DNA of 45,932 nucleotides from Mucilaginibacter sp. L294 (GTDB taxonomy: Bacteria > Bacteroidota > Bacteroidia > Sphingobacteriales > Sphingobacteriaceae): contig NZ_LGEK01000033.1 of assembly GCF_001636615.1 (NCBI RefSeq), positions 1 to 45,932 of the forward strand, read 5' to 3'. The notes beneath the pieces are model-generated. The model was not told the origin of the DNA and did no database searches. It saw only the letters and a program-made list of their open reading frames with translations. Both the position numbers and the translations under genes were made by a program. This document shows, one piece after another, positions 24,471-33,369 of the stretch (within the stretch, counting starts at the first letter, position 1; the number at the start of each line of letters is the position of its first letter).

Positions 24471-27422
24471 ATGAAACACATTTCCTTATTCAAGTACGGC
24501 TTGACCGTGCTTTCTTTACTTTGTGCTACCCTAACATTCGCGCAAAATGCACCGTTCACAGGTAAGGTGGTTGATGAGAACAACCAGCCATTACCCGGGG
24601 CAGTTGTGCGTGTAAAAGGCACAGAAACCGCCACCGCTACGGATGTTAGCGGCGCCTTCCGGATAAATAGCACCCAGCAGGCAATTGTTATTACAGTAAG
24701 CTTTGTTGGTTATGATGTGGCAGAGAAAAGCCTCATCGCCAATCAGCCTTTAAACATCCAGATGCAGCCAAACTCTAAATCACTGTCAGAAGTGGTGGTT
24801 GTGGGGTATGGCACGAGCAGAAAATCGGACCTTACCGGTGCGGTAACCAACCTGGGCACTAAGGACCTTAACCCCGGGCCAATTACAAACCCGCTGCAGC
24901 AATTATCAGGCAGGGCAGCAGGTGTTACCATCACCCAAACAGGCAGTGAGCCGGGTGCATCGCCAAGCGTGCGTATCCGTGGTATCACATCGCTTATTGG
25001 CGGTAATGACCCACTGGTTGTGGTTGATGGTGTGCAGGGCAATATGGACCTGCTAAAACAAGTACCGCCAAGTGAGATCGAATCGGTTGACATTTTGAAG
25101 GATGCATCGGCAACGGCCATTTATGGTTCGCGCGGTGCCCCGGGTGTTATCATCGTTACCACTAAAAAGAACAAGGCGGGTAAAACAAGTGTAGAGTACA
25201 CCGCCAACGCTTCTGTTGATGTATTGACCAGGGAGTTGAAAGAGCTTAATGCCAACCAATGGTGGGAGCAGGCACAACTGTATAACGTACCAGCATCATC
25301 CAACCATGGTTCAAGTACTGATTGGGCAGGTTTGTTAACCCAAACCGGGTCGACTCAAAACCATACGGTTGCCTTTGGCGGCGGTGCCGATAAATTCAGC
25401 TATCGTGCTTCGGTTACCGGTGTTTTGCAAACGGGTACGGTTATCCACTCCAACTACAAAAACTACATAGGGCGCATCCAGGCAACACAAAAAGCGCTGG
25501 ACGACAGGTTAACCCTAACCATGAACCTTAACAGTGGTGTAAACGATGCCAATTTCAGCCCGGCGAGTGTTGGCCGTGCGGCGTTCACCTCAAACCTGTA
25601 CAACAACGTTTATGTAGCCAGGCCTACAGACCCGGTATTAAACCCCGATGGCAGCTATTATACCGACCCTAACGTGTTCCAATACATTAACCCTTATGCT
25701 GTTGCCAATACTATTGTTAACAAAACCCATGAGGATAATATGTTTGGTACCCTGCGTGCCGACCTGCAACTAACCAAAGGCCTAACCGCCGGCTGGTTTG
25801 GTAGCTGGAGACGGATAAACGGTAACTCGGGTAACTATTTGCCTGCTATGTCAACCATATCTACTGCAGTCGATAATAAAGGGATAGCCAACATTAACAA
25901 CTATCATACTGATGAAAAGCTAAACGACATCAGCCTGAACTATAAAACCGATTTTGGCAAACACCACTTGGATGCCGTTGCGGTATATGAGTACCAGATA
26001 CAAAGCTATAATGGCAATTTTGCACAAGCAAAAGGTTTTATTAATGATATAGCAACCTATAACGCCTTGCAATTGGGCGATATCACCAAAGTTACCCCCG
26101 GCGATTTCAGCTCTTACAAAAACGACAGAAAGCTGGTATCGTACATCGGCCGTATCAATTACTCCTACAACAACCGTTACCTGCTAACAGCGAGTTTCAG
26201 GAGGGATGGTTCATCCGTATTTGGGGTTAACCACAAATGGGGCGATTTCCCTTCGGCATCATTAGCATGGCGGGTAGACCAGGAATCGTTCATGAAAGAC
26301 CAGCGCATCTTCAGTACGCTTAAACTACGTGGCGGTTACGGTATTACCGGTAACCAGCAAGGGCTATATCCGCAGGGATCGATCCCATTGGTAGGCAGTG
26401 CGCCGCCGGTGTTTTTTGGAGGCGAGCTGATCTCCAACTTTATTGCCAGCCAAAATGCCAACTCTGATCTGCGCTGGGAAACTCGCAAGCAAACAAACCT
26501 TGGTGTTGATTTCGGCTTGTTTAATGACCGTTTATTGGGTTCGGTAGATGTTTATACCGCAACAACCGACAACCTGCTGTTTAATTACTCGGTACCGCAA
26601 CCGCCATTCCCTTACGGCAGCATCCAGGCTAACGTAGGCAGCATGGTAAACAAAGGTTTAGAGGTGACTTTAAGCTACCAGGTTATTAGAAACAATACTA
26701 CAAGCTTAACACTGGCAGGTAACGCAACCTTGTTAAAAAACAAAGTGCTTAACCTGAGTGGTTCTATCAACGGGGTGCCGCTTAATACCAACTATGTACC
26801 AAGGGGCGGTAACAGTTACCTGATTGAGGGTTACCCTGCGGGTGTTTTCAATATCATTAAACACCTGGGTAAGGACGCCACAAATTCCGAAACGGTGATT
26901 GACCAGGATGGTAACGGCATTATTGACCAGGGCGACAGGAGCCCGGATAGGGTAATAGCCGGGCAGGCTACACCTAAATACACCTTTGGGTTTACGCCAA
27001 GTTTTAGCTACAAAAACTTTGATGCATCAATGGTGTGGCGCGGATCGGGCGGTAATAAAATTTACAATGCCATCCGTGCAAACCTTAGCTACTTCGAAAA
27101 TTTGGGTAAAGCTAACGTGCTGCAAAGCGCTGTGCCGCTGGGCTTGTACCATTCGCAATACGGCAGTGACCTTTGGTTAGAAGATGGCTCATTTATCCGT
27201 TGGGAAAACCTGAACCTGGGCTACCGCATCCCTATTAGCAATTCAAAATACATCAGCTCGGTTAGGTTCTCCGTAACAGGCAATAACCTGTTGCTGATCA
27301 CCAAATATACCGGTGCCGACCCTGAAATATCTACCGACGGTAACAACACAACAGGTATAGATAATGGTATTTATCCGCGTACCCGCACAGTGGCCCTGGG
27401 CTTAAATGTAGTATTTAAATAA
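24471..27422 (+). CDS. SusC-type TonB-linked transporter of the starch locus
   Basis: A 983-aa outer-membrane importer for malto-oligosaccharides, judged by its operon. It has a Sec signal ending L-T-F-A-Q, a carboxypeptidase-regulatory-like domain (F-T-G-K-V-V-D-E-N-N-Q-P-L-P-G-A, about 26-105), the classical S-E-V-V-V-V-G-Y-G linker, and a plug with P-L-V-V-V-D-G-V-Q-G and V-D-I-L-K-D-A-S-A-T-A-I-Y-G-S-R-G. The barrel has the D-Q-D-G-N-G-I-I-D-Q-G-D calcium-like loop near 810 and ends G-L-N-V-V-F-K. It is shorter than the two 1044-aa SusC proteins of the first locus. The SusD gene starts 14 bp downstream. The family call is certain, and substrate assignment rests on the adjacent alpha-amylase and SusE-like gene. 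Confidence 0.95.
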   Translation: MKHISLFKYGLTVLSLLCATLTFAQNAPFTGKVVDENNQPLPGAVVRVKGTETATATDVSGAFRINSTQQAIVITVSFVGYDVAEKSLIANQPLNIQMQPNSKSLSEVVVVGYGTSRKSDLTGAVTNLGTKDLNPGPITNPLQQLSGRAAGVTITQTGSEPGASPSVRIRGITSLIGGNDPLVVVDGVQGNMDLLKQVPPSEIESVDILKDASATAIYGSRGAPGVIIVTTKKNKAGKTSVEYTANASVDVLTRELKELNANQWWEQAQLYNVPASSNHGSSTDWAGLLTQTGSTQNHTVAFGGGADKFSYRASVTGVLQTGTVIHSNYKNYIGRIQATQKALDDRLTLTMNLNSGVNDANFSPASVGRAAFTSNLYNNVYVARPTDPVLNPDGSYYTDPNVFQYINPYAVANTIVNKTHEDNMFGTLRADLQLTKGLTAGWFGSWRRINGNSGNYLPAMSTISTAVDNKGIANINNYHTDEKLNDISLNYKTDFGKHHLDAVAVYEYQIQSYNGNFAQAKGFINDIATYNALQLGDITKVTPGDFSSYKNDRKLVSYIGRINYSYNNRYLLTASFRRDGSSVFGVNHKWGDFPSASLAWRVDQESFMKDQRIFSTLKLRGGYGITGNQQGLYPQGSIPLVGSAPPVFFGGELISNFIASQNANSDLRWETRKQTNLGVDFGLFNDRLLGSVDVYTATTDNLLFNYSVPQPPFPYGSIQANVGSMVNKGLEVTLSYQVIRNNTTSLTLAGNATLLKNKVLNLSGSINGVPLNTNYVPRGGNSYLIEGYPAGVFNIIKHLGKDATNSETVIDQDGNGIIDQGDRSPDRVIAGQATPKYTFGFTPSFSYKNFDASMVWRGSGGNKIYNAIRANLSYFENLGKANVLQSAVPLGLYHSQYGSDLWLEDGSFIRWENLNLGYRIPISNSKYISSVRFSVTGNNLLLITKYTGADPEISTDGNNTTGIDNGIYPRTRTVALGLNVVFK

Positions 27423-27436
27423 AATATTGATTAGAG

Positions 27437-28927
27437 ATGAAAAAGATATTAACGAGCATTTTAATTATTGGCCTGGCCGCCCAAAGCTGTACCAAGGTTA
27501 ACGAAAATGTATACGATAAGTATTCGTCGAAGGAGTTTTACGCATCGCCGCAAGGGGCGGATGTGGCCTTGGCGAATGTGTACTCGCAGGTGGGCGGTAA
27601 CTGGAACGGTGTTGGCTATGCCGGCGCCGATAACGGGTGGTACGACCTGAACAGTTTCTCGAGCGACGAGCAGGTGATCCCGCACCGCCGTACCGGCGAT
27701 TGGCAGCTTGATTTTGCACAGCTTTATCAGCGCCAATGGCTGCCAAGCATGGGTATCATCAGCAACACCTGGAACTGGCTTTACAAATCGGTTTACACAG
27801 CCAACCTCGCGGTCGATCTGTTGGAAACTTCCAAAGCCGACCCCGCTAAAATTGCCGAGGCAAGGGTAATACGTGCTTTCTTCTATTATTTACTGATAGA
27901 TGATTTTGGCAACGTGCCTTTTTATACCGATAACAATATCACCGTTGATAAGCTGCCGCAGGTAGACCGTAAAACAGTGTATGATTTTATTGTAAAAGAG
28001 CTTACCGAGAACGTTGACAAACTATCTGAAACCAAAGGCGGCGAGTATTACGGCCGTTTTAACAAGTGGGCCGGTTATGCATTGCTGGCCAAGGTTTACC
28101 TTAATGCCGAAGTTTACACAGGTACCCCAAAATGGACAGAATGCCTTGCTGCTTGTAATAAAATAGCGCAGGGCGGTTTCTCGCTGCATCCGGGTGCAGC
28201 CAACCCTGCAAGCCCGCTGGGTTACCAGTATTACGAGCTTTTTGGCGATAAAAACCCAACCGACGAAACCATCCTATCCATGTTTGTAACGGTTGATATC
28301 GTATCGCGTAATATATTAACTATCCGCAGCTTAAACGGGCCGAATTTTAACGCGGTTTACGGCTTTAGCGGCTGGAACGGGAGCATCATCCCGCAGGAGT
28401 TCTATGAGAAATTCGCTGATAACGATATCCGTAAAAAGCAATTTTTAATTGGTGCGCAGCCGGGCGGTGTAAACTATACTGCCGAGGTAAGCTCGCTTGA
28501 TGACCCGGGTGCATTCCCTGATGAAGGCGTGCGCGATACCAAGTTTGTACCGGTATTGCCAATGAATGGCGGTGGTGCATCAAACGATTTCCCTATCTAT
28601 CGTTACGCGGATATTATGCTGATGCAGGCCGAATGTAATGTGCGTTTAGGTAACGCGCCTGCTGCAAAACCATTTGTAGATGCAGTAAGGCAACGCGCGG
28701 GTTTAGGCGCTTTAGGTGCCGACCCAACCCTCATCGATGTTTATAACGAACGTGGCTTTGAGCTAAACTGGGAAGGCCACCGCAGGCAGGATATGATCAG
28801 GTTTAACACCTTTACCCTGGCCCATGGCTTTGTGCCTGCCGTTGGCGATTTCAGGAAACTTTTCCCGATACCAACCAGCGCGCTTAACACCAATACCAAC
28901 TTAAAACAAAATCCTGGTTACAATTAA
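27437..28927 (+). CDS. SusD-type starch-binding lipoprotein
   Basis: A 496-aa SusD-family lipoprotein that would hold malto-oligosaccharide over the SusC pore. The signal is short (M-K-K-I-L-T-S-I-L-I-I-G-L-A-A-Q-S-C), with the lipid cysteine at residue 18. The N-terminal helices carry W-N-W-L-Y-K-S-V-Y-T-A-N near 112-123, followed by A-R-V-I-R-A-F-F-Y-Y-L-L near 142-153. The C-terminus has R-Q-R-A-G-L-G, Y-N-E-R-G-F-E-L-N-W-E-G-H-R-R-Q-D-M-I-R-F and ends F-P-I-P-T-S-A...Q-N-P-G-Y. It is flanked by SusC 14 bp upstream and the SusE-like gene 14 bp downstream, tight spacing that indicates one transcript. Confidence 0.95.
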   Translation: MKKILTSILIIGLAAQSCTKVNENVYDKYSSKEFYASPQGADVALANVYSQVGGNWNGVGYAGADNGWYDLNSFSSDEQVIPHRRTGDWQLDFAQLYQRQWLPSMGIISNTWNWLYKSVYTANLAVDLLETSKADPAKIAEARVIRAFFYYLLIDDFGNVPFYTDNNITVDKLPQVDRKTVYDFIVKELTENVDKLSETKGGEYYGRFNKWAGYALLAKVYLNAEVYTGTPKWTECLAACNKIAQGGFSLHPGAANPASPLGYQYYELFGDKNPTDETILSMFVTVDIVSRNILTIRSLNGPNFNAVYGFSGWNGSIIPQEFYEKFADNDIRKKQFLIGAQPGGVNYTAEVSSLDDPGAFPDEGVRDTKFVPVLPMNGGGASNDFPIYRYADIMLMQAECNVRLGNAPAAKPFVDAVRQRAGLGALGADPTLIDVYNERGFELNWEGHRRQDMIRFNTFTLAHGFVPAVGDFRKLFPIPTSALNTNTNLKQNPGYN

Positions 28928-28941
28928 TCCGAATCAAGATC

Positions 28942-30024
28942 ATGAAAAAAATATTTAGTCTCGCTATACTTTTGGTCGCCTGTATAGCCTATGGATGTAA
29001 AAAGGAGGCCAATTTAACTGTGCTTAAAACGGTATCGTTTGGCGATGGCTCTTCATTGAGCGCCTCGGCCAGTTCGGTAACCCTTTCAAAGGCAAATGAT
29101 ACCACATCGGTGGTAACCTTTGCCTGGCCGGCGGTTAAGTACACCATTAAAGCATCGGTAACTTACACTTTGCAAATTGATGTACCAACCGATACGGTAG
29201 GCACCAATGCCTGGGCCAACGCCAAATCGGTTGTTATTGGTAACGATGTGCTGAGCAAATCGTACTTAGGCAAAGATTTGAATACGCTGGCTTTAGATAA
29301 GGGCATTGCGCCCGGTACAGAAGGTACGCTGGTGGTGCGTGTGCAATCATACCAGGATCAGTACGCGTACAGTAAAACAATTGTTTTAAAGGTAAAACCT
29401 TATCAGCCGGTCGCTACTTATCCGTTGCTGTACATCCCGGGTAATTACCAGGGGTGGAGCCCCGGCACAGCGCCAACCGCAGCAGCCCTTAAGCCAAAAA
29501 TTTACGAAGGCTACGTGTATATGGCATCAGCAGATAATTACTATTTCAAATTTACCACCGCGCAGGATTGGGACCACATCAATTATGGCGACGGTGGCGC
29601 AGGTGCTGTTACTACCGATGGTTTAGCAGGTGGTTTATTATCGCCAGGGCCGGGGTATGTGCAGGTGTCTATCAACCTCAATACCAATACATGGTCGGCA
29701 GTGCCTACTACGTGGTCCATCTTGGGCGATGCATCACCAGGCGGCTGGAATACAGATACACAGCTTACCTATGATGTGGCCAAAGAAGTATGGACAGTTA
29801 CCTGCGATATGAAAAAGGATGGCTCGTTCAAATTCAGGGCTAATAATGCCTGGGTGATAGATTTTGGCTTAAATGCCGATGGTAACCTGGCTTACGCGGA
29901 TAGCCCCGTATTTGGTTATGATGCTTCTGTACAGAACATCACCGTTCCGGCCGATGGTAATTACACCATCACGCTCGATCTGCACAACCCGTCAAATTAC
30001 AACTATAATTTAAAGAAAAATTAA
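28942..30024 (+). CDS. SusE/SusF-like alpha-glucan-binding lipoprotein
   Basis: A 360-aa surface lipoprotein with signal and lipobox L-V-A-C-I-A-Y-G-C-K-K (cysteine near residue 19). The N-terminal domain (about 25-155) is an Ig-like SusE domain (F-A-W-P-A-V-K-Y near 57 and Y-T-L-Q-I-D near 75). Two carbohydrate-binding repeats follow: Y-I-P-G-N-Y-Q-G-W-S-P near 168 and W-S-I-L-G-D-A-S-P-G-G-W near 257, each with the aromatic residues that stack on helical alpha-glucan. B. thetaiotaomicron SusE has the same N-terminal domain plus two binding modules. It lies between SusD and the amylase gene. Starch or glycogen binding without catalysis is the expected role. Confidence 0.88.
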   Translation: MKKIFSLAILLVACIAYGCKKEANLTVLKTVSFGDGSSLSASASSVTLSKANDTTSVVTFAWPAVKYTIKASVTYTLQIDVPTDTVGTNAWANAKSVVIGNDVLSKSYLGKDLNTLALDKGIAPGTEGTLVVRVQSYQDQYAYSKTIVLKVKPYQPVATYPLLYIPGNYQGWSPGTAPTAAALKPKIYEGYVYMASADNYYFKFTTAQDWDHINYGDGGAGAVTTDGLAGGLLSPGPGYVQVSINLNTNTWSAVPTTWSILGDASPGGWNTDTQLTYDVAKEVWTVTCDMKKDGSFKFRANNAWVIDFGLNADGNLAYADSPVFGYDASVQNITVPADGNYTITLDLHNPSNYNYNLKKN

Positions 30025-30030
30025 TGCACG

Positions 30031-30053
30031 GGGCGGTTTACGCCGCCCTGTTT
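30031..30053 (+). terminator. GC-rich hairpin between susE-like and amylase genes, possible attenuator
   Basis: GGGCGG-TTTACG-CCGCCC (30031-30048) followed by TGTTTAATTT sits in the 40-bp gap. The T run is poor, so it would be a partial terminator or an mRNA-stabilising hairpin that sets amylase level below that of the upstream genes. Confidence 0.4.
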
Positions 30054-30064
30054 AATTTGATATT

Positions 30065-31453
30065 ATGAAATTAAAACCAACACAAACTCTAATGAAACTG
30101 CTGCTTTTATCGCTCATTACCGTTTTTAGCTTTTGTAAAAAGGATAGTAACACCAACGTAAAAACCGACCCTGTTTACACGCAGTACGGTACACCTTTTG
30201 CCGGTGTACCCAGCACAACCGATGCTGCCATTTACCAGGTTAACCTGCGCGCGTTTAGCGCCAATCACGATTTTAAAAGCGTTACCGCAAAGCTGGATGC
30301 CATAAAAAGCCTTGGCATAAATGTAGTTTACCTGATGCCGATATACCCGGTAGGGGTAAAAAATTCGGCAGGGGGCTTAGGCTCGCCGTATGCTGTTAAA
30401 GATTATAAAGCCGTTAATACCGAATTTGGTACCCTTGACGATCTGAAAGCCCTGGTAGATGCCGCCCACGCAAAAGGTATGGCCGTTATGCTCGACTGGG
30501 TTGCCAACCACACCTCGTGGGATAACGCCTGGACAGCAAACAAAAGCTGGTATAAGCTGGATGCTGATGGCAAATTCACACCACCTGTCGGCACCAACTG
30601 GACAGACGTAATAGCGCTGGATTATAATAACAAGGACATGCGTGCCGCTATGATAGATGCCATGAAATATTGGGTTTATACCGCCAATATTGATGGTTAC
30701 CGCTGCGATGCCGCCGACTTTGTTCCGCTTGATTTTTGGAAAGAGGCAAACGATGCCATGAAAAGCATTACCACACACAAATTGCTGATGCTTGCAGAAG
30801 GTACCCGTAACGATCATTTCCAGGCCGGTTTCCAGATGGTTTACGGCATGGGCTATTACTCCGACCTTAAAAACAAGGTGTTTGATAAAGCAAACTCGCT
30901 TACGCTTTTGCAAGGCCTTAACGTTAGCGAATATGCTACCGCGAAACCCGGTTCGCAGGTGGTTAGGTACACCACCAACCACGATGTTTACCTGAGCGAC
31001 GGTAGCCCCGTAACTATTTATGTCGGCAAAACAGGTTCAATGGCTGCTTTCCTGGTTACGGCTTATATGAAAGGCGTACCCATGATATATAACGGGCAGG
31101 AAGTTGGCACTACGCAAAAGATAGATTTCTTTTACAACACGCCGATAGACTGGAGCACCAACCCGGAGATGACCACGGAGTATAAGAACATTCTGAATTT
31201 CCGCGCTGGCAGCGATGCCGTTAAAACCGGCGACCTGAGCGTTTACAGCAGCGATGATGTGGCGGCGTTCACAAAATCAAACGATAAACAGAAGGTTTTG
31301 GTAATAGCCAATATGCGCAACAATAACGCTACCTACACCATCCCGCCGGCGCTGGCCGGTGCCGGGTGGAAAAACGCCTTCAGCAGCGCTACAGTAGCCT
31401 TAAACGGCCAACTGTACCTGCAGCCATATCAGCATATGGTGTTAGTGCAATAA
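30065..31453 (+). CDS. GH13 alpha-amylase, surface lipoprotein (SusG-like)
   Basis: A 462-aa endo-acting alpha-amylase-family enzyme. The lipobox is L-I-T-V-F-S-F-C-K-K; ATG 30065 gives an N-terminus with a nine-residue extension, and the in-frame ATG 30092 gives a tidier signal. GH13 regions are present: Y-Q-V-N-L-R near the start of the barrel, D-W-V-A-N-H-T near residue 145, D-G-Y-R-C-D-A-A-D-F with nucleophile D215, L-L-M-L-A-E-G with acid/base E245, and T-T-N-H-D with D307. It is much shorter than B. thetaiotaomicron SusG, so the inserted starch-binding module CBM58 of that protein is absent. A lipid anchor suggests it cuts starch at the cell surface for the SusC/SusD pair upstream. Exact bond specificity is not determined. 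Confidence 0.92.
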   Translation: MKLKPTQTLMKLLLLSLITVFSFCKKDSNTNVKTDPVYTQYGTPFAGVPSTTDAAIYQVNLRAFSANHDFKSVTAKLDAIKSLGINVVYLMPIYPVGVKNSAGGLGSPYAVKDYKAVNTEFGTLDDLKALVDAAHAKGMAVMLDWVANHTSWDNAWTANKSWYKLDADGKFTPPVGTNWTDVIALDYNNKDMRAAMIDAMKYWVYTANIDGYRCDAADFVPLDFWKEANDAMKSITTHKLLMLAEGTRNDHFQAGFQMVYGMGYYSDLKNKVFDKANSLTLLQGLNVSEYATAKPGSQVVRYTTNHDVYLSDGSPVTIYVGKTGSMAAFLVTAYMKGVPMIYNGQEVGTTQKIDFFYNTPIDWSTNPEMTTEYKNILNFRAGSDAVKTGDLSVYSSDDVAAFTKSNDKQKVLVIANMRNNNATYTIPPALAGAGWKNAFSSATVALNGQLYLQPYQHMVLVQ

Positions 31454-31482
31454 TTAATTTAGTGGTTAATTATATTTGGTTT

Positions 31483-31516
31483 AAGCCCCGCAGCCGTTGG
31501 TTTGCGGGGCTTTTTG
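31483..31516 (+). terminator. Strong intrinsic terminator of the starch operon
   Basis: AAGCCCCGCA and TGCGGGGCTT form a perfect 10-bp stem (31483-31492 with 31503-31512), continued by TTT. It begins 30 bases after the amylase stop. Confidence 0.88.
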
Positions 31517-31615
31517 TTTAATATCATTTATCCCCTTTATGGCACGTTCATGTACTTTATCTTTTAACTTTATCATCAATTGCGTTGCTTTGGGCATATC
31601 AAACAAATAAAAGCG

Positions 31616-32677
31616 TTGAATAATAAGCCACATCTGTCCCTGTATTGGAAATGCCAGCTCATCGGCTGGTCGCTTGCCGCGCTTTACTGGGGATATACAG
31701 GTTTTATTGGCGGGGGCTTTAACTGGTGGTTCGGTATCATACAGTTTGTTACCGATGTTACCCTTTATATTTTACTTACCCACCTGTACCGCAACTTTTC
31801 GTTACGGCATCGCTGGCAAAATTTAAACCTTAACCAAACGGTAAAGAGGCTTATCCCGGCCGTGTTGGTAATGGGCATAGCTTATACTTTAGTTACGGTT
31901 ATTAAAGTATACGTTTTAAAAATATGGGTTATACCGGGGTTTGAGCAGCCGCTGTCTTCTTTTTTAAAAATCAGCGGTGTTGCTATTTTTGTAGCGGGTA
32001 TCAGGCTCATGTCGATATGGTTACTGGCCTACCACATGTATCAGTACGCGCAGCGCGAAATACGGATAAACAAAGAAAACGCCCGGTTGGCCATCATCAG
32101 CAGGGACGCGCAGCTGAATAATTTATCTGCGCAGCTAAACCCGCATTTTCTGTTTAATTCGCTAAATAATATAAAATCGCTGGTTATTGACGAACCGAAG
32201 TCGGCGAGGCGGGCAATTGATCTGTTATCAGACTTGCTGCGGAATGCCCTTTATCAAAACAACGGGAAGCTATCCACCATAAAAAACGAAATGGAACTGG
32301 TGAAAGATTACCTGGAACTGGAGAGGCTGCGTATTGAAGACAGATTGCAACAGGGTATCCATGTAGACGATGCCCTGACAGGCATAGCAATTCCGCAGTT
32401 TAGCATCCAAACCCTTGTAGAAAATGCCATTAAACATGGTATTGCCCAACAAAAGGATGGCGGGACTATACATATTGATATTGTTGCAAAAAATGGTTTT
32501 GTACAAATTACGGTTGAAAACCCCGGTACGTTAGATACTGAGCGTTTAACAACAGGTATTGGCCTCAAAAATTTACAGGAGCGCCTGCAATTGCAATATC
32601 AGGGCAACGCGAAGTTTATGATTGCACAACAACCCAACGGAATGGTTTTAGCCACAATATTGATCCCGCTATCATGA
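31616..32677 (+). CDS. LytS/AlgZ-type sensor histidine kinase (His_kinase family)
   Basis: A membrane sensor kinase of the LytTR-partner type. No ATG is available; TTG 31616 (353 aa, M-N-N-K-P-H-L-S-L-Y-W-K) or TTG 31580 (365 aa) are the possible starts, and I prefer the shorter. Four membrane helices occupy about residues 15-165. The catalytic part starts with a short coiled stretch, then L-S-A-Q-L-N-P-H-F-L-F-N-S-L-N-N (H177 is the phosphorylated histidine), and the ATP-binding N box I-P-Q-F-S-I-Q-T-L-V-E-N-A-I-K-H-G and G box G-I-G-L-K-N-L. The stop overlaps the response-regulator start by 4 bp. No ligand-binding domain is evident apart from the membrane helices, so the signal is unknown. 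Confidence 0.9.
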   Translation: MNNKPHLSLYWKCQLIGWSLAALYWGYTGFIGGGFNWWFGIIQFVTDVTLYILLTHLYRNFSLRHRWQNLNLNQTVKRLIPAVLVMGIAYTLVTVIKVYVLKIWVIPGFEQPLSSFLKISGVAIFVAGIRLMSIWLLAYHMYQYAQREIRINKENARLAIISRDAQLNNLSAQLNPHFLFNSLNNIKSLVIDEPKSARRAIDLLSDLLRNALYQNNGKLSTIKNEMELVKDYLELERLRIEDRLQQGIHVDDALTGIAIPQFSIQTLVENAIKHGIAQQKDGGTIHIDIVAKNGFVQITVENPGTLDTERLTTGIGLKNLQERLQLQYQGNAKFMIAQQPNGMVLATILIPLS

Positions 32678-33369
32678 TAAAGACAAGAGTTGTTATTATT
32701 GATGATGAGCGCGCCGCCCGGGATGAACTGAAAAGATTGTTGGAGAATTACCCCGATTTTGAAGTAGTGGGCGAGGCCCGTAATGCAGATGAAGCCAAAG
32801 TGTTAATCGAAACTCTGCACCCTGATCTGATCTTTCTGGACATTCAAATGCCCGGTAAATCCGGCTTTGAGTTGCTTGAATTACTTGAAAAGGTGCCGCA
32901 GGTAATATTTGTTACCGCTTTTGACCAATACGCGGTAAAAGCTTTTGAAGTGAGCGCGCTTGATTACCTGATGAAACCCATTCGCGATGAGCGTTTTGAA
33001 AAGGCCATAACACAGGCAAGGGCAAAATTGGCCAACAATAAAGATGAGCAGATATTTGTAAAAGACAGGCAACAGTATCACTTTATAGCGTGGCGTGATG
33101 TGTACCTGATAGAATCGATGGATAACTACGCGCGTTTGTACTTTAAAGATAAAAATGTGTTTCTGAAAAGCTCCCTGAATGAGTTGGAGAAAAAACTAAA
33201 CACAGATAGGTTTTTAAGAATAAACCGGGCGCAGATCATTAACATGAATTTTGTTGAGAAAATAAGCGCCATGGCAAATGGGCAGGTAAAATTAACACTA
33301 AAAACAGGGGGCGAATATGAAGCCTCGGCAAGGCGATCTGTAAAAATTAAAAGTATGGGTCGCGTTTAA
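32674..33369 (+). CDS. LytTR-family response regulator
   Basis: A 231-aa regulator with an N-terminal receiver domain (I-D-D-E-R near 9-13, phospho-acceptor D56 in L-D-I-Q-M-P, T-A-F near 81, K-P-I near 101-103) and a C-terminal LytTR DNA-binding domain (about 125-231). It is translationally coupled by the ATGA overlap to the sensor gene and is followed 26 bp later by a CocE-type hydrolase gene, which may be its target or share its transcript. The last 49 codons are duplicated as a scrap at 35373-35521, so this regulator-hydrolase boundary was part of a duplication. Confidence 0.93.
   Translation: MIKTRVVIIDDERAARDELKRLLENYPDFEVVGEARNADEAKVLIETLHPDLIFLDIQMPGKSGFELLELLEKVPQVIFVTAFDQYAVKAFEVSALDYLMKPIRDERFEKAITQARAKLANNKDEQIFVKDRQQYHFIAWRDVYLIESMDNYARLYFKDKNVFLKSSLNELEKKLNTDRFLRINRAQIINMNFVEKISAMANGQVKLTLKTGGEYEASARRSVKIKSMGRV

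Noticed and set aside
30377..30982. 201-codon open frame on the minus strand
   Set aside because: It lies wholly inside the GH13 amylase gene, which has all catalytic motifs. The minus-strand product has no recognisable feature.
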